In this document: in pieces, positions 9,042 through 18,643 of the stretch
Layout: each line of letters begins with the position of its first letter
Position numbering within the stretch: the stretch's first letter is position 1
Assembly (NCBI RefSeq): GCF_000495915.1
Contig: NZ_AOFQ01000006.1
Span: 80,678-144,677, forward strand
Origin: Stutzerimonas chloritidismutans AW-1
Lineage (GTDB): Bacteria > Pseudomonadota > Gammaproteobacteria > Pseudomonadales > Pseudomonadaceae
Direction of reading: 5' to 3'
DNA: 64,000 bases
Notes under the pieces: model-generated
What the model saw: only the letters and a program-made list of their open reading frames with translations
The model's database searches: none
Told to the model about the DNA's origin: nothing
Translations under genes and position numbers: made by a program

Positions 9042-9824
9042 ATGAGCTATCTCTCCATCGAACACCTGGACAAGAGTTTCGTGCGCGGCAACCTTGCCTC
9101 GCAGGTGCTCAAGGACATCAACCTGAACATCGCCAAGGGCGAGTTCATCTCCATCATCGGCCACTCCGGCTGCGGCAAGTCGACGGTGCTGAACATCGTC
9201 GCCGGGCTGCTCGACCCCAGCCTCGGCGGCGTGATCCTCGACGGCAAGGAAGTTCGCGGCCCCGGCCCGGAACGCAGCATGGTGTTCCAGAACCACTCGC
9301 TGCTGCCCTGGCTGACCGTCTACGAGAACGTCGAAGTGGCAGTGAACAAGCTGTTCAAGCGCAGCATGAACAAGCGCGAACGGCGCGACTGGATCGAGCA
9401 CAACCTGGCGCTGGTGAACATGGGCCATGCGCTGAACAAGTATCCGCAGGAAATCTCCGGCGGCATGAAACAGCGCGTCGGCATCGCCCGCGCGCTGGCG
9501 ATGAAGCCCAAGGTGCTGCTGCTCGACGAGCCGTTCGGCGCCCTCGATGCACTGACCCGCGCGCACCTGCAGGACGAGGTGATGAAGATCCAGAAGGACC
9601 TGGGCAACACCATGATGATGATCACTCACGATGTCGACGAAGCCGTGCTGCTTTCCGACCGCATCGTGATGATGACCAACGGCCCCTCGGCGACCATCGG
9701 CGAAATCCTCGAGGTGAAACTGCCGCGCCCACGCGACCGCATCGCCCTCGCCGACGACCCCGAGTACAACCACTACCGCCGTGCGGTGCTGAGCTTTCTC
9801 CACGAGCGCCATCGCCTGCACTGA
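9042..9824 (+). CDS. nrtD: nitrate ABC transporter ATP-binding protein (NrtD family)
   Basis: Cytoplasmic ATPase of the nitrate importer. Walker A is GHSGCGKST (residues 40-48), the signature is ISGGMKQRVGIARAL, and Walker B is VLLLDEPFGALD. It is a single ABC domain of 260 residues, without the extra binding-protein domain of cyanobacterial NrtC. The ATG at 9042 follows a GAGGAG ribosome site 11 bases after the permease gene. No nitrite or nitrate reductase gene follows in the window; they must lie elsewhere. Confidence 0.93.
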   Translation: MSYLSIEHLDKSFVRGNLASQVLKDINLNIAKGEFISIIGHSGCGKSTVLNIVAGLLDPSLGGVILDGKEVRGPGPERSMVFQNHSLLPWLTVYENVEVAVNKLFKRSMNKRERRDWIEHNLALVNMGHALNKYPQEISGGMKQRVGIARALAMKPKVLLLDEPFGALDALTRAHLQDEVMKIQKDLGNTMMMITHDVDEAVLLSDRIVMMTNGPSATIGEILEVKLPRPRDRIALADDPEYNHYRRAVLSFLHERHRLH

Positions 9825-9833
9825 GCGCATGCC

Positions 9834-9863
9834 ACCGCCGCCGTCTCGTGCGCTGGCGGCGGT
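9834..9863 (+). terminator. strong hairpin after the nitrate operon
   Basis: ACCGCCGCC (9834-9842) and GGCGGCGGT (9855-9863) form a perfect nine-base-pair stem just past nrtD. There is no run of T, so it may protect the 3' end or act in Rho-dependent termination rather than as a classic terminator. Confidence 0.5.
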
Positions 9864-9910
9864 TCGGCGTATCCTTGCCAGCACTTCTGCTCAGCCGTCG
9901 CAAGGTCGCC

Positions 9911-10309
9911 ATGCCCGTCTACGTCGAATCCGTCACCCAGCCCAGCCCGCAGGATTTAACCGATCTGGCGAAAATCTACGCCGACGCCCCCGAATGGCTG
10001 CTGACGCCCTATGACAGCGCCGAAGCGCTGATTGAGGCGGCGCTGGCCGATGGCAGCCTGATCGCAGGCCGGTTCAATGACCGTCTGCTCGGCGCCGCCC
10101 TGCTGCGGCGCGGCGACGAAGCCTGGCGCCTGTCGCACCTTTGCGTACGTAAGGTCACCCGCAAGCGCGGCGTCGGCCGCCGGCTGCTCGAAGAAACCCA
10201 ACGGCTGGCCAGTGAAGCCGGCAAGCCGTTGCGCCTGGCCGCACCCGCCGGTCATCTGGAAGCCAGCGCCCTGGCTGCGCGAACGCATCTGCCGCTGGAT
10301 TCGCTCTAA
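9911..10309 (+). CDS. panM: PanM/PanZ-like GNAT domain protein (acetyl-CoA sensor)
   Basis: A 132-residue GNAT-fold protein. RFNDRLLGAALLRRGD and LCVRKVTRKRGVGRRLLEE match the acetyl-CoA pyrophosphate loop and layout of E. coli PanM (PanZ), which binds acetyl-CoA and triggers self-cleavage and feedback control of the aspartate decarboxylase PanD. Assignment rests on recalled similarity in these two blocks and on size. It stands alone between the nitrate operon and the AsmA-like gene, same strand, with no obvious partner gene; a generic acetyltransferase is the alternative. Confidence 0.75.
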   Translation: MPVYVESVTQPSPQDLTDLAKIYADAPEWLLTPYDSAEALIEAALADGSLIAGRFNDRLLGAALLRRGDEAWRLSHLCVRKVTRKRGVGRRLLEETQRLASEAGKPLRLAAPAGHLEASALAARTHLPLDSL

Positions 10310-10493
10310 GTCGCCCACGCGATATCCGCTGCGCCCTGCCTGATCCGCCGACGGGGCGCGCTTGCCGCCCGCCGCGGCCAGCTGCGGAACCCGCACCCGC
10401 AACGGCACTCCAACGCCGACCGCGTTCCCGACAAGTGCAGGCACGGGGCTATACTCGGCACTTTTCAGATCGTTCATCTACAAGGACTCGTCC

Positions 10494-12716
10494 ATGAAAT
10501 CGCTCGGCAAAATCCTGGGTCTGGTCTTTCTCGGGCTGTTGCTGATCGTCGTGGCGGCGGGCTTCGCCCTGACCCACCTATTCGATCCCAACGACTACAA
10601 GGACGAGATCCGCGACCTGGCACGCAGCAAGGCCGGCCTCGAACTGGACATCAAAGGTGACATCGGCTGGAGCCTGTTCCCCTGGCTCGGTCTGGAGCTG
10701 CACGAAACCACCCTGGCCAGTGCGCAGACGCCCGAGCAGCCTTTCGCCGACCTGCGCATGCTCGGCCTGTCGGTGCGGGTGATGCCGCTGCTGAGCCGCG
10801 AAGTGCAAATGAGCGACATCACCGTCAACGGCCTCAACCTGACCTTGAGCCGTGACGAACAGGGCCGCGGCAACTGGGAAGGCGTCGGCCAGCCGGCCAA
10901 GCAGGCAGAACAACCAGCGCCAACCGCCGAGGCTAGCGAACCACCGGCCGAACCGGATGAAGCTCCCGCTTCGCGCAGCAAGCCATTGACCCTGGACATC
11001 GACAGCCTGACCGTCAGCGACGCACGGGTCACCTACCACGACGCCAAGACCGGCCAACAGTACAGCGCCGAAAGCATCGAGCTCACGACCGGCGCGATCC
11101 GCGAAGGCAGTCCGATCCCGCTCAAGCTCAACGCCTTCTTCGGCAGCAACAAGCCGGTGATGCGCGCGCGCACCGAACTGCAGGGCGCGCTGCGTTTCGA
11201 CAACCAGCTCAAGCGCTACCAGTTCGAAGACATGCGCCTGTCCGGCGAGGCTTCCGGCGAGCCGCTGCAAGGGCAGACACTGACCTTCAGCGCCCAGGGC
11301 CAGCTGCTGGTCGATCTCGCCGCGCAGATCGCCGAATGGAACAGCCTCAAGTTCACCGCCAACCAGCTGCGCGGGCTGGGCGAGCTGAAGGCACGCGATC
11401 TGGACAAGGAACCAAAGATCAGCGGCGCGATGACCGTCGCGCAATTCAACCTGCGTGAATTCCTTCAGGGCACCGGCCAGCAGCTGCCGGCCATGGCTGA
11501 CGCTGCCGCACTGAGCAAGGCCGAACTGGTCAGTCGTCTGAGCGGTACGCCGAACAGCCTGGCGCTGGAAGAGCTGACTCTGAAGCTCGACGACAGCACC
11601 TTCACCGGCCGCCTCGCCGTCAGCGACTTCGCCCGCCAGGCGCTACGCGTCGACCTCAAGGGCGACCGCTTCGATCTGGACCGCTACCTACCGCCGCCGA
11701 GCAAGGAGCAGGCGGCCGAGGCAGCGCGCAAGAGCGAGGTCAAGAGCACCCAGGCCAGCGCGATCGGCAGCGGCACCACACCATTGCCCAACGCGCCGAC
11801 CCAACAGGCCTGGAGCGAGGCCTCAGTGTTGCCGGTGGATCAGCTGCGCAAGCTCGACACCGAGATCAACCTGGCCATCGGCAGCCTGACCGCAATGAAG
11901 ATCCCGCTGGACGGCTTCAACCTCAAGGCTCGTACCCGCAACGGCCTGCTGACCCTGCAGGAAGTGCGCGGCGGACTGTATGGCGGCCGCCTGGACGGCT
12001 CGGCCAGCCTCGACGTGCGCCCGGCATTGCCATTACTGACCGTGCAGAACCGTTTCAATGGCGTGCCGGTCGAGCGCTTGCTGGAAAGCCAAGGTGAGGA
12101 CGTGGTGGTCAAGGGGCTGCTCAACCTGGATGCCGACCTGCGCACACAGGGCAACAGCGAGAAGGCCTGGATCGACAACCTCAACGGCAAGGTCGGCTTC
12201 ATCATCGACAACGGCGTGCTGGTCGATGCCAACCTCGAGCAGCAGCTGTGCCGCGCCATCGCCACGCTCAATCGCAAGCCGCTCGCCAGCGACCCACGCA
12301 GCAAGGACACGCCGTTCCGCGAACTCAAAGGCAACCTGACGCTGCGCAACGGCGTGGCCAGCAACCCCGACCTCAAGGCCAGCATTCCGGGCCTGACCGT
12401 CAACGGTAACGGCGATGTCGATCTGCGCGTGCTGGGCATGGACTACCGCGTCGGCATCGTCATCGAAGGCGACAAGGGCGCCATGCCGGACCCGGCCTGC
12501 CAGGTCAACGAGCGCTACGTCGGCATCGAATGGCCGCTGCGCTGCCGCGGCCCGCTGGAGCTGGGCGCCAAGGCCTGCCGCTTCGACAACGACGCCCTGG
12601 GCAAAGTCGCGGCGCGACTGGCCGGCGAGAAGCTCAACGAGAAAATCGAAGAGAAGCTCGGCGACAAGGTCAGCCCCGAGCTCAAGGACGCGCTCAAAGG
12701 CCTGTTCAACCGATGA
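10494..12716 (+). CDS. AsmA family protein
   Basis: A 740-residue envelope protein with one N-terminal membrane anchor (MKSLGKILGLVFLGLLLIVVAAGFAL) and a long periplasmic beta-rich body. The opening block LFDPNDYKDEIRDLARSKAGLELDIKGDIGWSLFPWLGLEL is diagnostic of AsmA N-domains, and the C-terminal part holds the conserved CRAIATLNRKPL...TPFRELKGNLTLRNGV region. A proline/glutamate-rich linker lies around residues 135-165. AsmA-like proteins are thought to bridge the periplasm and move phospholipids to the outer membrane. The ATG at 10494 begins the anchor; the stop overlaps the mutY start (ATGA), so the two genes are coupled. Confidence 0.92.
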   Translation: MKSLGKILGLVFLGLLLIVVAAGFALTHLFDPNDYKDEIRDLARSKAGLELDIKGDIGWSLFPWLGLELHETTLASAQTPEQPFADLRMLGLSVRVMPLLSREVQMSDITVNGLNLTLSRDEQGRGNWEGVGQPAKQAEQPAPTAEASEPPAEPDEAPASRSKPLTLDIDSLTVSDARVTYHDAKTGQQYSAESIELTTGAIREGSPIPLKLNAFFGSNKPVMRARTELQGALRFDNQLKRYQFEDMRLSGEASGEPLQGQTLTFSAQGQLLVDLAAQIAEWNSLKFTANQLRGLGELKARDLDKEPKISGAMTVAQFNLREFLQGTGQQLPAMADAAALSKAELVSRLSGTPNSLALEELTLKLDDSTFTGRLAVSDFARQALRVDLKGDRFDLDRYLPPPSKEQAAEAARKSEVKSTQASAIGSGTTPLPNAPTQQAWSEASVLPVDQLRKLDTEINLAIGSLTAMKIPLDGFNLKARTRNGLLTLQEVRGGLYGGRLDGSASLDVRPALPLLTVQNRFNGVPVERLLESQGEDVVVKGLLNLDADLRTQGNSEKAWIDNLNGKVGFIIDNGVLVDANLEQQLCRAIATLNRKPLASDPRSKDTPFRELKGNLTLRNGVASNPDLKASIPGLTVNGNGDVDLRVLGMDYRVGIVIEGDKGAMPDPACQVNERYVGIEWPLRCRGPLELGAKACRFDNDALGKVAARLAGEKLNEKIEEKLGDKVSPELKDALKGLFNR

Positions 12717-13780
12717 GCCCCGAGCAGTTCGGCGCGGCGGTCCTCGACTGGTTCGACCGCCACGGCCGCAAGGATCTGCCCTGGCAGCAGAACATCACGC
12801 CGTACCGGGTGTGGGTGTCGGAGATCATGCTGCAGCAGACCCAGGTCAGCACCGTGCTCGGTTACTTCGACCGCTTCATGGAGGCGCTGCCCAGCGTCGA
12901 GGCGCTCGCCGCCGCCGAGGAAGATGAGGTGCTGCACCTGTGGACCGGGCTCGGCTACTACAGTCGCGCACGCAATCTGCACAAGACCGCCAAACTCATC
13001 GTGGCCGAATACGGCGGCGTGTTTCCGGCGGATGTCGACCAGCTCGCCGAATTACCGGGCATTGGCCGCTCCACGGCCGGCGCCATCGCCAGCATCAGCC
13101 TGGGCCTGCGCGCGCCGATCCTCGACGGCAACGTCAAGCGCGTGCTGGCCCGCTACGTTGCGCAGGACGGCTATCCCGGCGAGCCGAAGGTGGCACGCCA
13201 GCTGTGGGAGGTGGCTGAGCGTTTCACCCCGCAGCAGCGCGTCAACCATTACACCCAGGCGATGATGGATCTCGGCGCCACGCTGTGCACCCGCAGCCGC
13301 CCGAGCTGCCTGCTCTGTCCACTCAAGGACGGCTGCCGCGCCCATCTGCTCGGGCGAGAAACCGACTTCCCGGTGCCCAAGCCACGTAAGGCGCTGCCGC
13401 AGAAACGCACACTGATGCCGCTGCTGGCCAATCGCGACGGCGCCATCCTGCTCTATCGGCGCCCGTCGACGGGCCTGTGGGGCGGGCTCTGGAGCCTACC
13501 GGAACTGGACGACCTCGCCGCTCTCGACCCATTGGCCGCGCGGCATGCGCTGCAGCTCGAGGAGCGCCGCGAACTGCCCGGCCTGACCCACACCTTCAGC
13601 CATTTCCAGCTGGCAATCGAACCCTGGCTGATCAGGGTCAAGTCCGCGCCCGACGCCGTGGCCGAGGCCGACTGGCTCTGGTATAACCTCGCCACCCCGC
13701 CGCGCCTCGGCCTTGCCGCGCCAGTAAAGACACTGCTCAAGCGCGCCGCCGCTGAATTGAATGCAGGAGAAAACCCATGA
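12713..13780 (+). CDS. mutY: A/G-specific adenine DNA glycosylase MutY
   Basis: Removes adenine mispaired with 8-oxoguanine. The order is: glycosylase domain with [24 protein letters not shown], helix-hairpin-helix [12 protein letters not shown], catalytic aspartate in [12 protein letters not shown], then a 4Fe-4S loop C-X6-C-X2-C-X5-C ([17 protein letters not shown]), then a C-terminal NUDIX-like domain ([12 protein letters not shown]) that reads 8-oxoG. It is 355 residues, full length. The start overlaps the AsmA gene stop and its own stop overlaps yggX, forming a tightly coupled trio. Confidence 0.97.
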   Translation: MSPEQFGAAVLDWFDRHGRKDLPWQQNITPYRVWVSEIMLQQTQVSTVLGYFDRFMEALPSVEALAAAEEDEVLHLWTGLGYYSRARNLHKTAKLIVAEYGGVFPADVDQLAELPGIGRSTAGAIASISLGLRAPILDGNVKRVLARYVAQDGYPGEPKVARQLWEVAERFTPQQRVNHYTQAMMDLGATLCTRSRPSCLLCPLKDGCRAHLLGRETDFPVPKPRKALPQKRTLMPLLANRDGAILLYRRPSTGLWGGLWSLPELDDLAALDPLAARHALQLEERRELPGLTHTFSHFQLAIEPWLIRVKSAPDAVAEADWLWYNLATPPRLGLAAPVKTLLKRAAAELNAGENP

Positions 13781-14049
13781 CCCGCACCGTGAACTGCCGC
13801 AAGTACAACGAAGAACTCCCCGGCCTCGAGCGCCCGCCGTTTCCAGGCCAGAAAGGCGAGGACATCTACAACAACATTTCCAAACAGGCCTGGGACGACT
13901 GGCAGAAGCACCAGACCATGCTGATCAACGAACGCCGGCTGAACATGATGAACGCCGAAGACCGCAAGTTCCTTCAGGGCGAGATGGACAAGTTCTTCTC
14001 CGGCGAAGATTACGCCAAGGCCGAAGGCTACGTGCCGCCGAGCGAATGA
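13777..14049 (+). CDS. yggX: oxidative damage protection / Fe(2+)-trafficking protein YggX
   Basis: A 90-residue small acidic cytoplasmic protein with the conserved opening [39 protein letters not shown]. YggX protects iron-sulfur proteins from oxidation and is routinely coupled to mutY, itself an iron-sulfur enzyme; here the start codon overlaps the mutY stop (ATGA). The cysteine at position 7 is the conserved one. It is full length. Confidence 0.96.
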   Translation: MTRTVNCRKYNEELPGLERPPFPGQKGEDIYNNISKQAWDDWQKHQTMLINERRLNMMNAEDRKFLQGEMDKFFSGEDYAKAEGYVPPSE

Positions 14050-14101
14050 CCGTCGACTGCGCTAAGCGCCCGTCCGGATTAAATATTTTTCCGGACCACG
14101 C

Positions 14102-14130
14102 TTGACAGGTAAAAGCCAAATCCGTCTAAT
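14102..14130 (+). promoter_or_regulatory. sigma70 promoter of tRNA-Phe
   Basis: TTGACA (14102-14107), a 17-base spacer and TCTAAT (14125-14130) lie 11 bases upstream of the mature tRNA. This is a near-consensus housekeeping promoter, as expected for a stable RNA gene. Confidence 0.85.
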
Positions 14131-14141
14131 AGCGCCCCGTT

Positions 14142-14217
14142 GCCCAGGTAGCTCAGTCGGTAGAGCAGGGGATTGAAAATCCCCGTGTCGGCGGTTCGAT
14201 TCCGTCCCTGGGCACCA
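14142..14217 (+). tRNA. tRNA-Phe (anticodon GAA)
   Basis: A 76-base cloverleaf. Acceptor GCCCAGG pairs with CCTGGGC, the D arm is GCTC...GAGC, the anticodon stem GGGGA/TCCCC holds loop TTGAAAA (anticodon GAA), the T arm carries TTCGATT, and the discriminator A is followed by an encoded CCA. A promoter and a terminator flank it as a single transcription unit. Confidence 0.98.
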
Positions 14218-14226
14218 CTAATACCG

Positions 14227-14265
14227 AAAAACCCCAAGCGAAATTAACCTCCTTGGGGTTTTTTA
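14227..14265 (+). terminator. intrinsic terminator after tRNA-Phe
   Basis: AAAAACCCCAAG and CTTGGGGTTTTTT pair across a short AT-rich loop and end in six T residues. About 325 further bases to the next gene show no clear coding or structural feature. Confidence 0.92.
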
Positions 14266-14594
14266 TTGCCTGCGATTTGTGCCAGCGGCGCGCTGCGCTC
14301 CAGCCCCGCCTTCCGGAATGGCTTGACGGCATTCACACGGAAGCATCCTCCCAGCATCGCTGGCATCCTGTGATCTTCCGCAAGCCGCTCACCGGCTGAA
14401 GCTCGGATACCGAGCGGCAGCCACGCCACGCCACGCGGGACAACCGCAAGCCACGCATGCACGGCCAGGCCTTATCACTTCATCGCTCCGACTTCATTCT
14501 GCGCTAGGCTGCTGCTAACTGGGCGGGCCAGAGCCGGATGTTGCCCGGCCGCGTGAACTGCCAAGGAATGCCGCAAAGCGCAAGGAGCCGAACG

Positions 14595-15374
14595 GTGCAC
14601 AGGATTCTCTCGATTCTGCTGATATGGCTGTTGTCGAACGCCGCCCCGGCAGGCGCGGCGCAGTGGCGTTTCGTGACCGAAGACTTCCCGCCGTTCACCT
14701 ATCCGGCTGACGCCCCGGCCAGCGAAACCGCAGGCGTTGGTGCGGCCGGCCCGTTTGTAGAGGTGGTACATGCGATCTGCGCACGCTTGCAGCACCAATG
14801 CACGATCACACTGTATCCCTGGCAGCGCGCATTCCGCCTGGCCGAACAGGGACAGGTGGACGGAATATTCACACTGACACCTTCACCGCAGCGCGAGCAG
14901 ATGTTCCACATCAGCCGGATGCTGGTCACTTCTCGCTACAGTGTTTTCGCCCAGGCCGAGAGCAGCTTCGTCTTCAACCAACCAGGTGATGTGGCGGGCC
15001 GGCTGGTTGGCGTCTATGGCCCATCCGGCACCTCTTACGTGCTGTCCGAGCGCCTCAAGTCGGTGCCCGACGTACGCCTGCACCTGACTACCGACAATCG
15101 CCGACTGCTGCGCATGCTGCAGTCCGGGCGCTTCGGTGTGGACGGCCTGGCGGTGCTCAATCAGGATGTTGCCTGGCACCTGATCGAGGAAGAGCGACTT
15201 GCCGATGTGCGCGAGGCTGGCGAAATGGGCCCGATCAGCTATGGCATCGGTCTTTCGCGCAAGACGGTGAGCGCGGCACAGTTCGAAGCGTTCGAGCAGG
15301 CGCTGGACGCGGCAATAGCCGATGGCACAGTGCCGAAGATCCTGCGCCGGCACCAACTCGAAGCCGCCTTCTGA
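14595..15374 (+). CDS. periplasmic solute-binding protein, family 3 (paralogue A)
   Basis: Secreted solute-binding-type protein of 259 residues. The GTG at 14595 is preferred: AAGGAG lies eight bases upstream and the protein begins directly with a Sec signal (HRILSILLIWLLSNAAPAGAA). The upstream ATG codons lack spacing or a signal. The mature part starts WRFVTEDFPPFTY and shares GPFVE, RMLVTSRYSV, VYGPSGTSYVL, NRRLLRMLQSGRFG and NQDVAWHLI with the gene at 20545-21312. No transporter genes adjoin; the ligand is unknown. It stands alone between the tRNA and a nuclease gene. Confidence 0.85.
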   Translation: MHRILSILLIWLLSNAAPAGAAQWRFVTEDFPPFTYPADAPASETAGVGAAGPFVEVVHAICARLQHQCTITLYPWQRAFRLAEQGQVDGIFTLTPSPQREQMFHISRMLVTSRYSVFAQAESSFVFNQPGDVAGRLVGVYGPSGTSYVLSERLKSVPDVRLHLTTDNRRLLRMLQSGRFGVDGLAVLNQDVAWHLIEEERLADVREAGEMGPISYGIGLSRKTVSAAQFEAFEQALDAAIADGTVPKILRRHQLEAAF

Positions 15375-15523
15375 GCGTTACGCGCGCCATGGCAAGGCGA
15401 CGGTTCGGCGTATTTCTCGCCATGCGTGATCGACCGCCATTTCGCCAACGCTGACGGTTCATCTGAGACCTGGCGCCGATCAGGGCAGCGACCAGCCTGT
15501 TACCCTCGCCCGCTCCGAACCGC

Positions 15524-16015
15524 ATGGATGCCCTCATGCTGCGCTACCTGCTTGCCGCCCTGCTCATAACTGCCATGCCTGCCTCCGCCGAATCGTTCGA
15601 CTGCCGGGTGATCGGCATCGCCGATGGCAACACCTTCAGCTGCCGGACCAACGTGGGTGAACGGTTCAGGGTCCGGCTGGCGGAAATCGACACCCCGGAG
15701 CTCAAGCAACCCTACGGCAGCCAGGCCCGGCAAGCGCTCTCCGACCACATCTTCGGCAAGAACGTGACGCTCGTAGTCAAGGGCCGCGATGACCTGGGGC
15801 GGACCCTCGCGCGAGTCGGCGTTGGCAACATCGACGTCAATTCGGAGATGGTCAGGTCTGGCGCAGCCTGGGCGTATCGCGGTCACCTTGACGACCGCTC
15901 GCTGCTCAATCTGGAGGCGGTCGCCCGGGAGTTCCGGCGCGGCCTGTGGTCATTGCACAAGACCGAACAGCAACCGCCATGGGAATGGCGCGAGCAGATG
16001 CGCCAGAGCCGCTAG
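15524..16015 (+). CDS. secreted thermonuclease-like (SNase) protein
   Basis: A 163-residue staphylococcal-nuclease-fold protein with an N-terminal Sec signal ending AMPASA and a single SNase domain. The catalytic arginine/acid strand is visible in RFRVRLAEIDTPELKQPYGSQA and the second active arginine in DDLGRTLARV; AWAYRGHLDDRSLLNLEAVAREFRRGLW is the usual C-terminal helix-turn. It probably cleaves nucleic acid outside the cytoplasm. Start codons at 15524 (ATG) or 15536 (ATG, MLRYLL) are both possible and give similar signals. Confidence 0.88.
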   Translation: MDALMLRYLLAALLITAMPASAESFDCRVIGIADGNTFSCRTNVGERFRVRLAEIDTPELKQPYGSQARQALSDHIFGKNVTLVVKGRDDLGRTLARVGVGNIDVNSEMVRSGAAWAYRGHLDDRSLLNLEAVAREFRRGLWSLHKTEQQPPWEWREQMRQSR

Positions 16016-16097
16016 CCCGGCCCGCAGGCTCAGCCCTGTGGGTAACGGGCGGAACGGCCATAGCCGGCGGAAAACAGCCAAAGCTTAATGAAAGTAA

Positions 16098-16116
16098 TTT
16101 ACATTTAGTTTACATT
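16098..16116 (+). promoter_or_regulatory. TTTACATT direct repeats upstream of the TonB receptor
   Basis: TTTACATT occurs at 16098-16105 and 16109-16116, eleven bases apart (one helical turn), in an AT-rich stretch 39 bases before the receptor gene. The stretch could hold the promoter and a metal- or inducer-responsive site. It only weakly resembles a Fur box, so Fur control is unproven. Confidence 0.35.
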
Positions 16117-16154
16117 CGCGCTCCCTGAACAAATCCAACACCGGGAGCTTTCAC

Positions 16155-18287
16155 GTGTTTCGCAGAACCAGCCTGTGCTTGTCTATCTCTCTTGCATCCC
16201 TTTCCCTCTCGTCCCTGCCGGCCAATGCGGCAGATGAAGCGACGGAGCTCGAAGCAGTCACGATCAGTGCGACACGGGCCAGAAGCGAAGCGGGCAAGAC
16301 GCCACAGAAAATCACGGTGATCAGCCGCGAGCAAATCGAGCAGCAACTGGCGATCACCTCGGACCATGGCGCGATCCTGAGCAACCTGATCCCCTCGTAC
16401 TCGCCAAGCCGGCAGAAGATGAGCAGCGCCGGCGAGACCTTTCGCGGCCGCTCGGCACTGATCCTCATCGACGGCGTGCCACAGTCCACGCCGCTTCGGG
16501 ACAGCCAGCGCGACGGTTATGTGATCGACCTGTCGATGGTCGAGCGCATCGAAGTCATCCATGGCGCCAGTGCCGAGCACGGCCTGGGCGCTACCGGCGG
16601 CATCATCAACTATGTCACCCGCCGTCCTGAAAGCGGCGAGCTGCGTCAGCACGCGGGCGTCAGCTTCACCGCGCCGGGCGACTACGAGTCCGAGGGACTG
16701 GGCTACAAGCTCGATTACCGGGTGGAAGGCACCCAGGGTGACCTCGATTACCTCGCCGCCGCCAGTTGGCAGACCCAGGGCATGTTCTACGATGCCAACG
16801 GCGATCTGATCGGCGTCGACGACACCCAGGGCGACGTGATGGATTCGACCGGCACCGATCTGCTGCTCAAGCTCGGTTACTGGCTGGACGACAATCAGAA
16901 CATCGGTTTGATGGTCAATCGCTACGAAGTCGAAGGCGAACACGAGTACGTCAACGTGCCGGGTGACGCCGACGCGGAGATACCCGCGACCTCGCGCAAG
17001 GGCGACCCGCAGGGCAAGGCACCGCAGAACGAAGTACTCGCGACCAGCCTGTCCTACAAGCATGCCGATCTCTACGGCAACGAGCTGGGCCTGCAGCTCT
17101 ATACCCAGCGATTCCGCGGCCGCTTCGGTGGCGGCACCAATGCCACCTTCCAGGACCCCAGCATCGCGCCGGCGGGAACGCTGTTCGATCAGTCGCAGAA
17201 CGAGTCGGACAAGATCGGCGGCAAGCTGACGATCAGCCGCGATGGCATGCTCGACAACCGTCTGATGCTCACCGGCGGACTCGATGTGCTGCAGGACACC
17301 ACCAGCCAGCAGCTGATCCTCACTGATCGGGAATGGGTGCCAGAAACGGTGTTCCGCAACTATGCGCCGTTCCTCCAGGCCGAGATCCGCGCGCTCGACC
17401 AGCTGACCTTGCATGCCGGTGTGCGGCATGAGTTCGCCGATCTCGACGTCGACAGCTTCCGCACCATTGCCTCGACCAAGCCGGTGGGTAGCGTCGATGT
17501 GGAAGGCGGCAACCCGACGTTCGAGGAAACGCTCTACAACGCGGGCTTGGTCTGGCAGATGAATGACTGGGCGCAACTGTTCGCCAACTACTCGGAAGGA
17601 TTCGGCATGCCGGATGTCGGTCGCGTGCTGCGGGGCATCGGCACGCCGGGCACCAGCGTCGACAACTTCCTCGACCTGCAACCGGTGGTTACTGAAAACC
17701 GCGAGATCGGCCTTCGCCTGAATCATGGCCCGTTCGACGCAGAGATCAGTTACTACGAGTCGGATGCCGAACTCGGATCGCGTCTGGACAGCGTGGGCGG
17801 GGTCTATCAGGTTCGCCGCGAGCGCACCGAAATCGATGGCATCGAGTTCACCGGCGGCTGGCAGATCAACAAGGCGCACCGCCTGAAGCTGATGTATGCC
17901 CAGGTCAACGGCCAGTCCGACACAGACGACGACGGCAAGGTCGATACCGACCTCGATGGCGCGAACATCTCGCCGGATCGTTACGGCATCAGCTGGCAGG
18001 CCAACTGGAACGACAAGCTGCACAGCCTGCTGCAGGCCAACCACTATGCCAGCCGGGGCTTTGACCAGCCGGGCCTGGATTTCGACGGCTACACCCTGGT
18101 CGATGCCTCGCTCGGTTATCGCCTGCCGGTCGGCGAAGCCCGCCTGGGGATCGAGAACCTGTTCAACGAGGACTATCTGACCTACTACTCGCAGGCCGCC
18201 AACACCGGCGCACCCGCAACCCGCAATGGGCGCGTCTTCAATGGTCGTGGACGGACGTTCACCCTTGGCTATCAGGTCAGCTTCTAA
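16155..18287 (+). CDS. TonB-dependent outer-membrane receptor (siderophore type)
   Basis: A 710-residue outer-membrane receptor. It has a signal peptide ending SLPANAADE, a plug domain with EAVTISATRARSEAGKTPQKITVISREQIEQQL, and LILIDGVPQSTPLRD...VERIEVIHGASAEHGLGATGGIINYVTRRP. A 22-strand barrel follows and ends in a terminal aromatic (GYQVSF). Such proteins import ferric siderophores, heme or other scarce ligands with TonB energy. The three following genes (DUF3649, PepSY, DUF3325) are a cassette often tied to iron receptors, so ferric siderophore uptake is the best guess. The ligand cannot be told from sequence. Confidence 0.92.
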   Translation: MFRRTSLCLSISLASLSLSSLPANAADEATELEAVTISATRARSEAGKTPQKITVISREQIEQQLAITSDHGAILSNLIPSYSPSRQKMSSAGETFRGRSALILIDGVPQSTPLRDSQRDGYVIDLSMVERIEVIHGASAEHGLGATGGIINYVTRRPESGELRQHAGVSFTAPGDYESEGLGYKLDYRVEGTQGDLDYLAAASWQTQGMFYDANGDLIGVDDTQGDVMDSTGTDLLLKLGYWLDDNQNIGLMVNRYEVEGEHEYVNVPGDADAEIPATSRKGDPQGKAPQNEVLATSLSYKHADLYGNELGLQLYTQRFRGRFGGGTNATFQDPSIAPAGTLFDQSQNESDKIGGKLTISRDGMLDNRLMLTGGLDVLQDTTSQQLILTDREWVPETVFRNYAPFLQAEIRALDQLTLHAGVRHEFADLDVDSFRTIASTKPVGSVDVEGGNPTFEETLYNAGLVWQMNDWAQLFANYSEGFGMPDVGRVLRGIGTPGTSVDNFLDLQPVVTENREIGLRLNHGPFDAEISYYESDAELGSRLDSVGGVYQVRRERTEIDGIEFTGGWQINKAHRLKLMYAQVNGQSDTDDDGKVDTDLDGANISPDRYGISWQANWNDKLHSLLQANHYASRGFDQPGLDFDGYTLVDASLGYRLPVGEARLGIENLFNEDYLTYYSQAANTGAPATRNGRVFNGRGRTFTLGYQVSF

Positions 18288-18290
18288 GAC

Positions 18291-18641
18291 ATGCACTCAG
18301 CGGCCAAACAGGGGCGGCAACAGCACCAAATGGACTGGCGCCACTACGCCAGTCTCGCGCTGCGGGTTCTTGCGGGCATCGGCGGCGGCTTCGCCTGTAC
18401 CGTAGCGCTGGCTTCGGCCAGCGCCCGGTTGTTGGTGCAGCTAATCGGGCTGGCCGGTCACGAGGCGGTGCTGATCGCCTGCATGCTGGGTTTCGTCATC
18501 TACCTCGGCCTGCTGCTCTGGGCGTTCGTCGAACCACGGCTGTGGCGTCTCTGCCTGCTATTGCTGCTAGGCATCGCCAGCGACCTGGCGCTGCAGTTCG
18601 GCCCGCTGGCAGCGCGGCCGCTTATCGCTGGTGCAGGTTGA
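18291..18641 (+). CDS. DUF3649 family small membrane protein
   Basis: A 116-residue inner-membrane protein with about three hydrophobic helices (YASLALRVLAGIGGGFACTVALASA, LIACMLGFVIYLGLLLWAF, LCLLLLLGIASDLAL). It starts three bases after the receptor stop and is followed directly by a PepSY membrane protein. The DUF3649 label is from recalled family context (iron-regulated operons). It probably helps the neighbouring PepSY protein handle iron or siderophore at the inner membrane; this is inference. Confidence 0.75.
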   Translation: MHSAAKQGRQQHQMDWRHYASLALRVLAGIGGGFACTVALASASARLLVQLIGLAGHEAVLIACMLGFVIYLGLLLWAFVEPRLWRLCLLLLLGIASDLALQFGPLAARPLIAGAG

Positions 18642-18643
18642 CG

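Noticed and set aside
16085..16105. Fur box before the TonB receptor
   Set aside because: Only about half of the 19 consensus positions match, no better than AT-rich chance; listed as a direct-repeat region instead.
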